Source: Enterococcus phoeniculicola ATCC BAA-412
GTDB taxonomy: Bacteria; Bacillota; Bacilli; Lactobacillales; Enterococcaceae
DNA: 64,000 nt
Assembly: GCF_000407505.1 (NCBI RefSeq)
Contig: NZ_ASWE01000003.1
Span: 248,001-312,000, forward strand
Direction of reading: 5' to 3'
The translations under genes and the position numbers were made by a program. The notes under the pieces were generated by a model that was not told the origin of the DNA, made no database searches, and saw only the letters and a list, made by a program, of their open reading frames with translations. Shown here piece after piece: positions 7,916 to 17,136 of this stretch (positions are counted from its first letter, which is position 1; every line of letters begins with the position of its first letter).

Positions 7916-8713
7916 GTGCGTTTACTATTTATTGGAGATGTTGTGGGTTCATTGGGGCGCCAGATGCTAACCGATTACCTACCGAAAATGAAAAAGAAAT
8001 ATCGTCCGCAGGTGACGATTGCAAATGGAGAGAATGCGGCTTCTGGTCGTGGGATTACTGGGAAGATATACAAGAAATTCTTACAAGATGGCGTAGATGT
8101 TGTGACCTTAGGAAATCATACGTGGGATAATCGAGATATTTTTGAATTTATTGATGAAGCAAAAAAAATGATTCGCCCAGCAAACTTTCCTGAAGAAACA
8201 CCGGGAAAAGGAATGGTCTTTGTTAAAGTAAATACGATTGAACTTGCGGTAATTAATTTGCAAGCACGTACCTTTATGACTGCAATTGATGATCCTTTTA
8301 AAAAGGCAGAAGAGCTGGTGAATATCGCAAGAGAACGGACACCATTTATCTTTGTTGATTTTCACGGAGAAACCACAAGTGAAAAACAAGCGATGGGCTG
8401 GTTTTTAGATGGTCATGTGTCAGCTGTAGTAGGGACGCATACACACGTTCAGACAAATGATGCACGAATTTTACCGAATGGAACAGCGTTTTTAAGCGAT
8501 GTTGGTATGACCGGTCCTTATGATGGCATTTTGGGAATGAAACGAGAAGCAGTAATCGAACGATTTATAACCACGCTTCCGCAGCGATTTGAAGTCGTTG
8601 AACAAGGGCGTTCTTTGTTATCTGCCTGTGTCATTGATATTGATGAACAAACAGGAAAAGCAACCTCGATTGTTCCGATACAAATAAGTGAAGACCGACC
8701 ATTTTCTGAATAA
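7916..8713 (+). CDS. ymdB: YmdB-family metallophosphoesterase (2',3'-cyclic-nucleotide phosphodiesterase)
   Basis: 265 aa. The family signature starts at the N terminus (MRLLFIGDVVGSLGRQ) and continues with the metal ligands in NGENAASGRGIT, LGNHTWDNRDIF, DFHGETTSEKQ and GTHTHVQTND. In B. subtilis YmdB hydrolyses cyclic nucleotides and affects biofilm and motility decisions. The GTG start is preceded by AGAGGAA. It is followed after 12 bp by ricA and then mutS/mutL, close to the B. subtilis order ymdB...ymcA-cotE-mutS-mutL. Confidence 0.93.
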   Translation: MRLLFIGDVVGSLGRQMLTDYLPKMKKKYRPQVTIANGENAASGRGITGKIYKKFLQDGVDVVTLGNHTWDNRDIFEFIDEAKKMIRPANFPEETPGKGMVFVKVNTIELAVINLQARTFMTAIDDPFKKAEELVNIARERTPFIFVDFHGETTSEKQAMGWFLDGHVSAVVGTHTHVQTNDARILPNGTAFLSDVGMTGPYDGILGMKREAVIERFITTLPQRFEVVEQGRSLLSACVIDIDEQTGKATSIVPIQISEDRPFSE

Positions 8714-8725
8714 AAGGGAGGATCT

Positions 8726-9112
8726 ATGGATTCTTTAGAACAAGAAGCTGCAGTGAAGACTGCTTTAGATAGATTAAGTGAGTTACTGGAACATAATGAA
8801 GTCATTCAAAAATACAAAGCGCTCAAGCAACGTGTAGAACAAAACAAACATTTAGATGAGCTTATTGAGAAAATCAAGCAAGCACAAAAAGATGCGGTTC
8901 AGTTTGCTCACTATGGAAAACCTGAAGCTGAGCGTGAAGCAATTAAAGAAGCAGATAGACTAACGGAGGAGTTTAATCAGCATCCATTAGTTTTGGCTTA
9001 TAGAACACAGCTGGTGGAAGCCAATGATTTGGTTCATCACCTGACAGATTTGATTCAAAGAAAAGTAAATGAAGGATTAGAGGGGGAGTCAGTTCATGCC
9101 TCAAAAGACTAA
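8726..9112 (+). CDS. ricA: RicA/YmcA-like member of the YlbF/YmcA family
   Basis: 128 aa helical protein. The pattern [21 protein letters not shown] near the N terminus and a long amphipathic helical middle match the YlbF/YmcA group. In B. subtilis YmcA, YlbF and YaaT form a complex that guides RNase Y cleavage and supports sporulation and competence. The position immediately upstream of mutS is the ymcA position. The 3' end overlaps the mutS start by 17 bp, so translation is probably coupled. Confidence 0.83.
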   Translation: MDSLEQEAAVKTALDRLSELLEHNEVIQKYKALKQRVEQNKHLDELIEKIKQAQKDAVQFAHYGKPEAEREAIKEADRLTEEFNQHPLVLAYRTQLVEANDLVHHLTDLIQRKVNEGLEGESVHASKD

Positions 9113-11654
9113 AAATACTCCAATGATGGAACAATATTTAAGCATCAAGGCTCAATACCAAGATGCTTTTTTATTCTATCGATTGGGAGATTTCTACGAG
9201 TTATTTTATGAAGATGCTGAAAAAGCAGCACAGATTTTAGAATTAACATTAACTAGCAGAAACAGAAATGCAGATGATCCTATTCCAATGTGTGGTGTTC
9301 CCCATCACGCAGCGCAAGGCTATATTGATACGCTGATTGAAAAAGGCTATAAAGTAGCTATCTGTGAACAAGTGGAAGATCCAAAGACGACTAAAGGAAT
9401 GGTGAAGCGAGAAGTTGTTCAGCTAGTGACACCGGGGACGGTTATGGATAGCAAAGGTCTATCTGCGAAAGAAAATAACTTTTTGACAGCAGTGGTCTCT
9501 TCTAATGAAGGATTCGGCTTTGCCTATGTAGATTTAAGTACAGGTGAGCTGAAGACGGCCATTTTAGCAGATGAAGAAGCTGTATTAAATGAGGCTTCTG
9601 CTCTGCAAACAAAGGAAATTGTTTTGGGAAGTGAGTTGTCTGACTCCCTTGAAAAACAACTGCGTGAGCGATTAGGTCTCGTCTTCTCCATTCAGGAAAC
9701 AGCGGAAGAGAATGCAGAATTCAGCTTTTTAACTAGTGAACTAGAACATCCGCTTGAAAAAGAGGTAACTGGGAAACTGTTAACCTATCTTTCTGTTACA
9801 CAAAAGCGTGGATTAGCTCATATTCAAAAAGCACTTGAATATCAGCCAGACCATTTCTTGAAGATGGACTTTTATTCAAAATTTAATTTAGAGCTAAGTC
9901 AATCAATTCGGACAGGAAAAAAACATGGGACTCTTTTATGGTTGCTGGATGAAACAAAAACAGCAATGGGTGGACGGTTATTAAAGCAGTGGCTAGACAG
10001 ACCGTTAATTCAGCAGAAACAAATTATTTCAAGGCAGGAAATGGTTGCATCCTTACTCTCTTCTTATTTTGAACGAATTGATATTCAAGGCGCATTAACG
10101 AAAGTTTATGATTTAGAGCGTTTAGCAGGCCGTGTTGCTTTTGGGAACGTAAACGGGCGCGATTTGATTCAATTAAAGACTTCTTTAGAACAAGTCCCAA
10201 TGATTCGTGAGCTGATTTTGGGGATAAATCAAGGACAGTGGAACGATCTTCTGCTGGATATGGAACCGATGGAAGAGCTTGTTCAATTGATTAATCAGGC
10301 GATTCAGGAAGAGGCACCCTTACAAATCACCGAAGGAAATGTGATTAAGGATGGCTTTAATGAACAACTGGACACCTATCGTGAAGCAATGAAAAATGGA
10401 AAGCAGTGGCTAGCTGAGCTTGAAGCAAGAGAACGTGCGGAAACAGGAATAAAGAATTTAAAAGTTGGATTTAATCGAGTGTTTGGCTACTATATCGAAA
10501 TTACAAAATCCAATTTAGCGAATCTTGAAGAAGGAAAATATGATCGTAAGCAAACACTGGCAAATGCAGAACGTTTCATCACTCCTGAGCTTAAAGAGCT
10601 GGAGACACTGATTTTAGAAGCCGAAGAAAAGTCTGTTGATTTAGAGTATCAGCTATTTTTAGGGGTTCGGGAACAAGTGAAACAATCCATTGCCCGGCTG
10701 CAAAAGCTTGCAAAATCGTTGAGTGCGGTGGATGTTCTTCAAAGCTTTGCTACAATCAGTGAACGCTATCAATATGTTCGTCCCGAAATGAAAAGTAATG
10801 GTCAAAATTTGCAAATCATTGAAGGGCGACACCCAGTTGTAGAAAAAGTGTTAGGACATCAGGAATACATTCCAAATAGTGTCCACATGAATCCAGAAGA
10901 GATGATTCAGTTAATCACAGGACCCAACATGTCAGGGAAAAGTACGTATATGCGTCAGCTTGCATTAACCGTTGTGATGGCACAGATGGGCTGTTTTGTA
11001 CCCGCTGAATCTGCAGAGTTGCCTATTTTTGACCGGATATTTACTCGAATAGGTGCAAGTGACGATTTAATTGCGGGACAAAGTACCTTTATGGTTGAAA
11101 TGATGGAAGCCAATCAAGCGTTACGACATGCCACACCAAATAGTTTGATTTTATTTGACGAGCTAGGCAGAGGGACAGCGACGTATGATGGGATGGCTTT
11201 AGCGCAAGCAATCATTGAATATATCCATAAAGATGTTCGTGCAAAGACGCTCTTTTCCACTCACTACCATGAGTTAACCGTTTTGGATGAAGCTTTGTCT
11301 CACTTGAAAAATGTTCACGTAGGAGCGGTAGAAAAAGACGGCGAGGTTGTTTTCCTTCATAAAATGATGGACGGACCAGCAGATAAGAGTTACGGAATTC
11401 ATGTAGCAAAAATTGCAGGGCTGCCAACCAAACTGTTAGAAAGAGCTGGAACAATACTTAAAGCATTAGAGGCAGGAAGCCATACCGTTGAACGTGTGGA
11501 AAAAGTAGAAGAGGATACCCAACAATTATCACTGTTCACTGAGATTTCAACAGAGGAAATTGGCGTAGTAGATACATTGAAAAAACTGAATTTATTAGAA
11601 ATGACACCGATGGATGCGTTAAATACTTTGTATGACCTTCAAAAACGAATTTAG
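9096..11654 (+). CDS. mutS: DNA mismatch recognition protein MutS
   Basis: 852 aa, normal for MutS. The mismatch-binding domain begins at residue 4 with [30 protein letters not shown] (Phe-x-Glu type: GDFYELF). The connector, lever and clamp domains follow. The ATPase has Walker [10 protein letters not shown] at about 609-617, Walker [12 protein letters not shown] and the conserved STHYHEL. The C terminus carries the short helical dimer region. MutS binds mispaired bases and recruits MutL. The start overlaps ricA, and mutL follows after 15 bp. Confidence 0.98.
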   Translation: MPQKTKNTPMMEQYLSIKAQYQDAFLFYRLGDFYELFYEDAEKAAQILELTLTSRNRNADDPIPMCGVPHHAAQGYIDTLIEKGYKVAICEQVEDPKTTKGMVKREVVQLVTPGTVMDSKGLSAKENNFLTAVVSSNEGFGFAYVDLSTGELKTAILADEEAVLNEASALQTKEIVLGSELSDSLEKQLRERLGLVFSIQETAEENAEFSFLTSELEHPLEKEVTGKLLTYLSVTQKRGLAHIQKALEYQPDHFLKMDFYSKFNLELSQSIRTGKKHGTLLWLLDETKTAMGGRLLKQWLDRPLIQQKQIISRQEMVASLLSSYFERIDIQGALTKVYDLERLAGRVAFGNVNGRDLIQLKTSLEQVPMIRELILGINQGQWNDLLLDMEPMEELVQLINQAIQEEAPLQITEGNVIKDGFNEQLDTYREAMKNGKQWLAELEARERAETGIKNLKVGFNRVFGYYIEITKSNLANLEEGKYDRKQTLANAERFITPELKELETLILEAEEKSVDLEYQLFLGVREQVKQSIARLQKLAKSLSAVDVLQSFATISERYQYVRPEMKSNGQNLQIIEGRHPVVEKVLGHQEYIPNSVHMNPEEMIQLITGPNMSGKSTYMRQLALTVVMAQMGCFVPAESAELPIFDRIFTRIGASDDLIAGQSTFMVEMMEANQALRHATPNSLILFDELGRGTATYDGMALAQAIIEYIHKDVRAKTLFSTHYHELTVLDEALSHLKNVHVGAVEKDGEVVFLHKMMDGPADKSYGIHVAKIAGLPTKLLERAGTILKALEAGSHTVERVEKVEEDTQQLSLFTEISTEEIGVVDTLKKLNLLEMTPMDALNTLYDLQKRI

Positions 11655-11669
11655 AAAGAAGGAGAGACA

Positions 11670-13724
11670 ATGGGAAAAATCCAAGAATTATCGGAGCGCT
11701 TAGCCAATCAGATTGCAGCCGGAGAAGTAGTTGAACGTCCGGCTTCTGTCGTAAAAGAGCTAGTTGAAAATGCCATTGATGCTGGCGGCACACAAATTGA
11801 TATTATGATTGAAGAAGCAGGATTAAAAACGATTCAGGTTGTGGATAATGGCGAAGGAATTGCCGAAGAAGATGTCTTAAGTGCCTTTAAACGACATGCT
11901 ACAAGCAAAATCCATAGTCGAGATGATTTATTTCGGATTCGTACGCTGGGCTTTCGAGGAGAGGCATTACCTAGTATTGCTTCTGTCTCTGAATTAGAGA
12001 TAGAAACGGCAGTTGAAGGGGCAAGCCAAGGCTCCTTTGTTTCCCTAAAAGGGGGAACAGTGGAGGTTCACACGCCGGCAGCTTTACGACAAGGAACAAA
12101 AATTACGATTCGAAATCTTTTTTTTAACACGCCTGCACGGTTAAAATATGTCAAAACCATTCAAACAGAGCTTGCCAATATTGGGGATATCGTCAATCGC
12201 CTAGCACTCAGTCACCCGACGATTGCATTTCGATTAGTCCATGACGGAAATCGGATGCTGAATACAGCAGGAAATGGTGATTTGAAACAAACGATTGCAG
12301 GAATTTATGGGTTATCCACAGCAAAAAAGATGTTAAAAATTCAGGCAGAGGATTTGGACTTTAAAATTAACGGGTATGTTTCCTTACCAGAGGTTACTCG
12401 GGCAAGCCGAAATTATTTATCCACGATTATTAATGGTCGCTATATAAAGAATTTTGCCTTAAATAAAGCCATTGTAGCAGGATATGGTTCAAAATTAATG
12501 GTAGGAAGATTTCCTATTGCAGTGGTGGAAATTGAAATGGATCCGTTGTTAGTGGATGTCAATGTTCACCCTACAAAGCAAGAAGTACGTTTATCTAAGG
12601 AAAAAGAACTGACACAGCTAGTTGCCCAAGCGATTCAAGATGCACTCAAGCAAGAGAATCTAATTCCAAGTGCAGCGGATAATTTACGTTTTAAAAAGAA
12701 ACTAACAGATCAACCAAAAGCAGAGCAATTAGAAATTGACTTAGTGGAAGAAAAGCCTTCTGAGTTTCCAGTTAAGCGAACGCCGGGAAGTCTCTCTTTT
12801 GATAGCAAAACTGGAGATTTTTTCGTTCAATCAAACGAACAACACACACTTGTGGATAAACCAGTGGATAACTTTGTGGAAAGAACTGGAAAACTTTATT
12901 CAGAAAATAATGAATCGAAAGAAAGCTTGGTAGAACAGGAAAAATCTGTGGATGTTGTGGAAAAAGCTGTCGAAAACTCGACGAAAATCTCTGATGAATC
13001 TGTGGATAACTTTGTGAATGAGCCTCAAGAATCTGAAAGTTATCTACACCCGGAATTTGATTTTCATGGAGGAAGCAGTGAACGGGAACTGGAACAAGCG
13101 ATTAAGAAACTTGAAAATGAGCACCCAACACAGCGTTTTCCAGATTTAGCATATTTTGGTCAGATGCATGGTACGTATCTCTTTGCTCAAAGTAAAGAAG
13201 GGTTGTATATTATTGACCAGCATGCTGCACAAGAGCGGATTAAATATGAATATTTCCGTGAAAAAATTGGAGAAGTAAGCGATGATTTACAAGAGCTACT
13301 AGTTCCGTTTATTTTGGACTATCCAAACAATGATGCGTTGAAACTAAAAGAACAAAAAGAGCTGCTGGAAGATGTGGGAATCTTTTTGGAAGAGTTTGGT
13401 CAAAATAGCTTTATTATTCGTGCACATCCCACATGGTATCCTGCAGGGCAAGAAGAAAGTATTATTCGCGAAATGATAGATATGCTGTTAACGACAGGAA
13501 GTGTAAGCGTAAAGAAATTCCGTGAAGCGACAGCCATTATGATGAGTTGTAAGCGATCGATTAAAGCCAATCACTATTTAAATGAAGCGCAGGCACGGGT
13601 TCTTTTGGAAGACTTGAAAACCTGTGAGAATCCATTTAATTGTCCACATGGGCGTCCTGTTCTTATCCATTTTACCAACTCTGATATGGAACGAATGTTT
13701 AAACGAATTCAAGATCCACATTAA
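11670..13724 (+). CDS. mutL: DNA mismatch repair endonuclease MutL
   Basis: 684 aa. The N-terminal GHKL ATPase shows ENAIDAG, DNGEGI and [10 protein letters not shown]. The C-terminal dimerisation domain carries the endonuclease motif [12 protein letters not shown] (Asp about 516) and CPHGRPVLI near the end, so this is a nicking MutL as in organisms without MutH. The linker (about 340-455) is acidic and unusual: it repeats SVDNFV/PVDNFV and related steps. These codons create several DnaA-box 9-mers (see separate entry). Cotranscribed with mutS. Confidence 0.97.
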   Translation: MGKIQELSERLANQIAAGEVVERPASVVKELVENAIDAGGTQIDIMIEEAGLKTIQVVDNGEGIAEEDVLSAFKRHATSKIHSRDDLFRIRTLGFRGEALPSIASVSELEIETAVEGASQGSFVSLKGGTVEVHTPAALRQGTKITIRNLFFNTPARLKYVKTIQTELANIGDIVNRLALSHPTIAFRLVHDGNRMLNTAGNGDLKQTIAGIYGLSTAKKMLKIQAEDLDFKINGYVSLPEVTRASRNYLSTIINGRYIKNFALNKAIVAGYGSKLMVGRFPIAVVEIEMDPLLVDVNVHPTKQEVRLSKEKELTQLVAQAIQDALKQENLIPSAADNLRFKKKLTDQPKAEQLEIDLVEEKPSEFPVKRTPGSLSFDSKTGDFFVQSNEQHTLVDKPVDNFVERTGKLYSENNESKESLVEQEKSVDVVEKAVENSTKISDESVDNFVNEPQESESYLHPEFDFHGGSSERELEQAIKKLENEHPTQRFPDLAYFGQMHGTYLFAQSKEGLYIIDQHAAQERIKYEYFREKIGEVSDDLQELLVPFILDYPNNDALKLKEQKELLEDVGIFLEEFGQNSFIIRAHPTWYPAGQEESIIREMIDMLLTTGSVSVKKFREATAIMMSCKRSIKANHYLNEAQARVLLEDLKTCENPFNCPHGRPVLIHFTNSDMERMFKRIQDPH

Positions 13725-13745
13725 GAAATAGAAAATTTAGAAAGA

Positions 13746-13927
13746 AGGTGGGACATAACTAATTAAGTTGTTTCCCACCTTTGTAAACTCTTAATAAAGG
13801 TTGGGAACAGAAGTAACTCATCTCCCCTGCGTTTCGCTCTCAACAACTTCTACGCATGGGACATGCTAGAGTTGAAGGTTTTACACAGAACCTGCTCTCG
13901 GAGCTGAACACTTCTGTTCCGACCTCT
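13746..13927 (+). repeat. Dispersed intergenic repeat, copy A
   Basis: Starts with a hairpin GGTGGGACA...CCCACC that also serves as the mutL terminator. It continues AAAGGTTGGGAACAGAAG, then a core ending ACATGCTAGAGTTGAAGG, and closes with GAACACTTCTGTTCCGACC, which is partly complementary to the AAAGGTTGGGAACAGAAG block. The same blocks occur at 16748-16985 and, reversed, at 51440-51929. Short ORFs inside it are not genes. The element lies between mutL and maf. Confidence 0.8.
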
Positions 13928-13932
13928 GGCAG

Positions 13933-13957
13933 TTATCCACAACAAAAGTTATCCACA
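13933..13957 (+). promoter_or_regulatory. Pair of perfect DnaA boxes upstream of maf
   Basis: TTATCCACA occurs at 13933-13941 and 13949-13957 in the same orientation, 16 bp apart, ending 22 bp before the maf start. Five more perfect boxes lie close by at 11840, 12312, 12851, 13001 (in mutL) and 14108 (in maf). Binding by DnaA is inferred from the match to the bacterial consensus. Confidence 0.7.
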
Positions 13958-13979
13958 GGGATAACAGGGAGGAAACAAA

Positions 13980-14534
13980 ATGAAAATTATTTTAGCATCT
14001 CAATCACCAAGAAGAAAAGAATTACTGGGTCAATTGGTCCCGTCTTTTGAAGTAGTTCCAGCAGATATTGATGAAACAATCAATGAAAAAGATACACCAA
14101 AGGAATATGTGGATAAGATGGCTTCTTCAAAATCGGAGGTGGTAGCTGCTAGCTATCCAACTGATTTAGTGATTGCTAGTGACACAATTGTAGCTATTGA
14201 TGATGAAATATTAGGAAAGCCTACCTCTCGTGAAGACGCATTTTTGATGCTGAAAAAAATGAGTGGCCGCAAACATATGGTTTATACTACAGTTGTTTTA
14301 CGACAAGGCAAAAAAATTAGGAAAGAAACCGTTCCAGCTGAAGTGACATTTTTTACACTAACTGATGATGAAATTAATCAATATTTAGATACAGGAGAGC
14401 ATAAAGATAAAGCAGGTGCGTATGGGATTCAAGGTGCAGCTTCTGTATTCGTAAAAAAAGTGAATGGAGACTATTACAGTATTGTTGGGTTTCCAGTAGG
14501 CGTAGTTCATCAGATGTTGAAAGAATTTGTTTAA
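13980..14534 (+). CDS. maf: Maf-family nucleotide pyrophosphatase
   Basis: 184 aa. It begins MKIILASQSPRRKELL, the Maf signature, followed by the conserved D-E-x2 (DIDE), the SKSEVVA segment, IASDTIVAIDDEILGKP and KDKAGAYGIQG. Maf proteins hydrolyse modified or canonical nucleoside triphosphates to monophosphates and are linked to cell-division arrest. The ATG follows GGGAGG. It is separated from mutL by a repeat element, and the two DnaA boxes lie in its immediate leader. Confidence 0.95.
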   Translation: MKIILASQSPRRKELLGQLVPSFEVVPADIDETINEKDTPKEYVDKMASSKSEVVAASYPTDLVIASDTIVAIDDEILGKPTSREDAFLMLKKMSGRKHMVYTTVVLRQGKKIRKETVPAEVTFFTLTDDEINQYLDTGEHKDKAGAYGIQGAASVFVKKVNGDYYSIVGFPVGVVHQMLKEFV

Positions 14535-14580
14535 GAGGACGAAGAAATATAGTCTAAGGGAAACAGTTGGACGAAAGAAA

Positions 14581-14627
14581 ATAGAAGATAAAAATCGTGA
14601 AAATGATTTTTATCTTCTATTTTTATT
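14581..14627 (+). terminator. Terminator of maf
   Basis: Perfect 16-bp stem ATAGAAGATAAAAATC / GATTTTTATCTTCTAT with an 8-base loop, followed by TTTTATTT. Confidence 0.85.
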
Positions 14628-14669
14628 TGTAGGAAATCATATATTTTTTTTATTGAAACGCTGGAACAC

Positions 14670-14897
14670 TTATTTTTTTATCAGTTGCGTATACTTAACT
14701 TTTTGGTAACCATAGCGAACAGCACCTAAAAGTAAGACTATTGGATAAAGGAAAAGAGACACTGCCAGCCACTCTGCTGAATAGATTCCAGTAAATGACA
14801 AATGATAGGTTACAGCATATACCAAGGGCAAACTTATAGCGAGTAAACCATAGATTAAACTCATTTCAAAAATAATTCCACGATAGCTGTTCTTCAT
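14670..14897 (-). CDS. Small two-helix membrane protein, unknown
   Basis: 75 aa with two hydrophobic segments (about residues 9-32 and 43-60) and a basic C terminus ending YTQLIKK. A good ribosome binding site (ATAGGAGG) lies 8 bases before the ATG, which supports expression. No family recognised and no operon partner: the upstream side is 420 bp of gene-free DNA. Confidence 0.5.
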   Translation of the reverse strand: MKNSYRGIIFEMSLIYGLLAISLPLVYAVTYHLSFTGIYSAEWLAVSLFLYPIVLLLGAVRYGYQKVKYTQLIKK

Positions 14898-15244
14898 TTA
14901 GCAGCCTCCTATCAAGTTGATGTTTTAATACTTTACTTTATCAGTATAAAACTTCTAATAAACAAAAACCTCCTTCTAAAGTATGATTTTTCCCATAAAA
15001 AAGGAAGAAGATGAGCTTAGAACATAAGTTTTAACTGAAAATACAGATACCAGTCCAATTGATTGGACATCTACTTTTTACAATTTCCAATTTCTGCTGA
15101 AGTTATTTAATAGCTAAGTAGACATAATCCTGTAACCAAGTGGACCATCCAACATAGCTTAGGGGTACATGGAACATAGAAACGAAATTGCACGGTAGTG
15201 GAAAAAAACAAAAGTACATGGAACACGCTTAAAAAATGAAAATG
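14898..15244. other. Gene-free stretch
   Basis: No ORF with a plausible start and ribosome binding site. Near 15166-15220 the phrase GTACATGGAACA recurs (15166-15177 and 15212-15223), a short imperfect direct repeat of unknown meaning. Confidence 0.4.
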
Positions 15245-15312
15245 AACAAACAATAAACGGTACTCAATATCTCAACTGCAGCAACAGAGCCTTGTTGGTT
15301 TTTGAGTACCGT
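15245..15312 (-). terminator. Hairpin downstream of the lipoprotein gene
   Basis: Perfect 11-bp arms ACGGTACTCAA (15257-15267) and TTGAGTACCGT (15302-15312). On the minus strand the stem is followed by TTATTGTTTGTT. It begins 7 bp after the lipoprotein stop. Confidence 0.6.
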
Positions 15313-15318
15313 ATTTAA

Positions 15319-15651
15319 TTAATTGACACGCGGATTCAAACTGTAACAATTACCATCGTTCTTTTTATATGCATACTTAATATCACTATCTTCTGAATTT
15401 TTAATCAAATAAATTTCTGTTCCTTTTTCTAAATACATAGAATACCAATCTTTTAACTCATCTTTTGAACTTACTTTTTCTTCAATTTCCCCTACATATT
15501 TTTCAATATCTTTGTCTTCTACAGGGGCATCAGTAGCATACAATAAAAAACCCGCATTTGGAATTTGAGTAATATTATTATCCTTGTTGCATGCACTTAA
15601 AATTAAAACAACAAACATAAAAATTAATAAAAATAATTTAGTGGATTTCAT
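15319..15651 (-). CDS. Small predicted lipoprotein
   Basis: 110 aa from the ATG at 15651 (MKSTKLFLLIFMFVVLILSAC). The signal peptide ends in a lipobox LSAC, so the mature protein should start at a lipidated Cys and sit on the outer face of the membrane. The mature part is polar and charged with no recognised domain (DKDIEKYVGEIEEKVSSKDE). An upstream in-frame ATG at 15669 overlaps the stop of the broken gene before it, but the inner start gives a normal signal peptide and follows a GTGAGTGG stretch. It was probably an operon with the decayed secreted-protein gene. Confidence 0.6.
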   Translation of the reverse strand: MKSTKLFLLIFMFVVLILSACNKDNNITQIPNAGFLLYATDAPVEDKDIEKYVGEIEEKVSSKDELKDWYSMYLEKGTEIYLIKNSEDSDIKYAYKKNDGNCYSLNPRVN

Positions 15652-15668
15652 AATACCACTCACTTTCA

Positions 15669-16300
15669 TTATTTATTGACTTTAACCGTATCATACCAGG
15701 TGCCTTCAGTAGTTCGCTTCCCATTTTCTTTATATGAACGAATCAATTTTCCCGAATATCTATCGTACACAGAAACTGTATCATTACTTTCTCACACATT
15801 TGCACGTATTCTCAATTGAGTATATCCACTTGATACTGCTTTAATTGAATATCCTGTAACGCCTGAACTCATTGGGGCAAAACTAACAGATACGCCACCG
15901 TAGCCAAAAGAAAAACTAGCCGAAGCTTTTTTGTTGCTTAGGTAATAGAAAGCAACATTTCTAGTAGGTCCAATACCTGGATGAGCCCCAACTACCGCAT
16001 CCTTTTTAATAATCTTTGTTGAAGTACGTTTATACACATAGTTATAACCCCCAGAACTAAAAGTACTAATTCCACTGTGAGGTCTGATTATAAACTCATC
16101 GGGAGGCAACGAACCATCTTCTAGACAGCCATTACTAAACTCGCTCGCACTAATTGAAGGTATTTCTTGTTCAAAATAAGTTTCTTGACTCGAATCTAAA
16201 CGAACATTATCTGCAAACACTGCAGGTGTCAAAGGTGAAAACATTAACTCAAATGACAACAAACCAACAACAATTTTTTTCGGTAATATAACAACCTTAA
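15669..16300 (-). pseudogene. Decayed secreted-protein gene
   Basis: A secreted protein of about 205 aa can be reconstructed, but the frame is broken. The signal-peptide region (KKIVVG then LLSFELMFSPLTPAVFA) needs a one-base shift near 16262 and has ATT where an ATG is expected (16298-16300). The frame then runs through a glycine/serine-rich domain (FSFGYGGVSVSFAPMSSG) to an in-frame TGA at 15792-15794. After that it continues for 40 more sensible codons (ESNDTVSVYDRYSGKL...) to TAA at 15669-15671. The TAATG overlap with the next frame suggests an old operon with the lipoprotein. Function unknown. If the TGA were the true end, a 156-aa product remains possible. Confidence 0.6.
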
Positions 16301-16450
16301 TTTAATGTATATTGAATGTACCTTAAAATTAGAAACTTCGCAAACGTTTTCTTACGGAGTTTTAATCTATTATTTCAAGTGTTCAATAGCTAAAATTTAA
16401 ACATTGTTATTTAATCACTAGGTTCACATAATCTCGAATTAAACCAAGCA

Positions 16451-16566
16451 GCGCCCATATCAACCGATACGGGCGTTCTTTTTGTGAATTTTAATTGGTC
16501 TAACTTCCTAGTGGAAGCGAAATTCCAAGCTCATCCGCAAGTTCTTTTATTGTTTTTCTACCATTT
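16451..16566. other. Degraded accessory stretch with hairpin and HTH remnant
   Basis: A terminator-like hairpin GCCCATATC/GATACGGGC followed by TTCTTTTT lies at 16453-16481. On the minus strand a short open frame at 16566-16500 reads RKTIKELADELGISLPLGS and stops. IKELADELGIS resembles the start of a helix-turn-helix such as that of the gene at 23604 (IKELADQLGVS). It has no start codon and is taken as a gene fragment. Confidence 0.35.
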
Positions 16567-16747
16567 TACATCTCGTGAGAATACTTATTAGTATCTTGTA
16601 GTCTATCCAAAACAGAACATTCCGAAAAGTAAATTTTTAAAGAATTTATTTTTACTTCTCAATGGATACAAAGTCCCTAGTGGTTTATCTTACGAACTCT
16701 CGTCCAAAGAACTCAAATTCCCTCAAAGAAAAAACTAGAATAAGGAA

Positions 16748-16985
16748 AAGGTGGGACATAACTAATTAAGTTATGTCCCACCTTTGTAAGACTTTAATAA
16801 AGGTTGGGAACAGAAGGAACTCATCTCCACTGCGTTTCGCTCTCAACAACTTCTACGCATGGAACATGCTAGAGTTGAAGGTCTCCGCTGCGTTTGTCTC
16901 TCAACAACTTCTACGCATGAGACATGCTAGAGTTGAAGGCTTCGAAAATAAGCTGAACACTTCTGTCCCGACCTCACCCTCGTAA
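16748..16985 (+). repeat. Dispersed intergenic repeat, copy B, with internal duplication
   Basis: Begins with a perfect 17-bp stem AAAGGTGGGACATAACT / AGTTATGTCCCACCTTT and then follows copy A (13746) nearly base for base. The core TCTCC(A/G)CTGCGTTT...ACATGCTAGAGTTGAAGG is present twice in tandem (units starting at 16824 and 16882, 58 bp apart). It ends GAACACTTCTGTCCCGACC. The 70-codon ORF that can be read through it is a by-product of the repeat. Confidence 0.82.
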
Positions 16986-17136
16986 ACTATTCATATAGAA
17001 TTCAAAAATAGAAACGCTTGCATCAGCTTTTACATATGGAATAGGTGTAGAAGCTGATGGTTTTGTAGATAACCACTTGGTTCTCGAAGCTGAACCCTTT
17101 TATCTCAACCTCAACTTTTTGAAAAAGAGGTCAGTA

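Noticed and set aside
7788-7970. 60-codon ORF ahead of ymdB
   Set aside because: It overlaps the ymdB start in another frame and has no ribosome binding site.
15281-15300. Possible insertion-sequence end near GGCTCTGTTGCTGCAG on the minus strand
   Set aside because: It resembles IS6-type termini only weakly, has no partner end or transposase, and belongs to a terminator hairpin.
16773-16985. 70-codon ORF in repeat copy B, and the similar 64-codon ORF at 13856-14050
   Set aside because: Both are translations of the dispersed repeat. They have no ribosome binding site and the reading changes with each copy.
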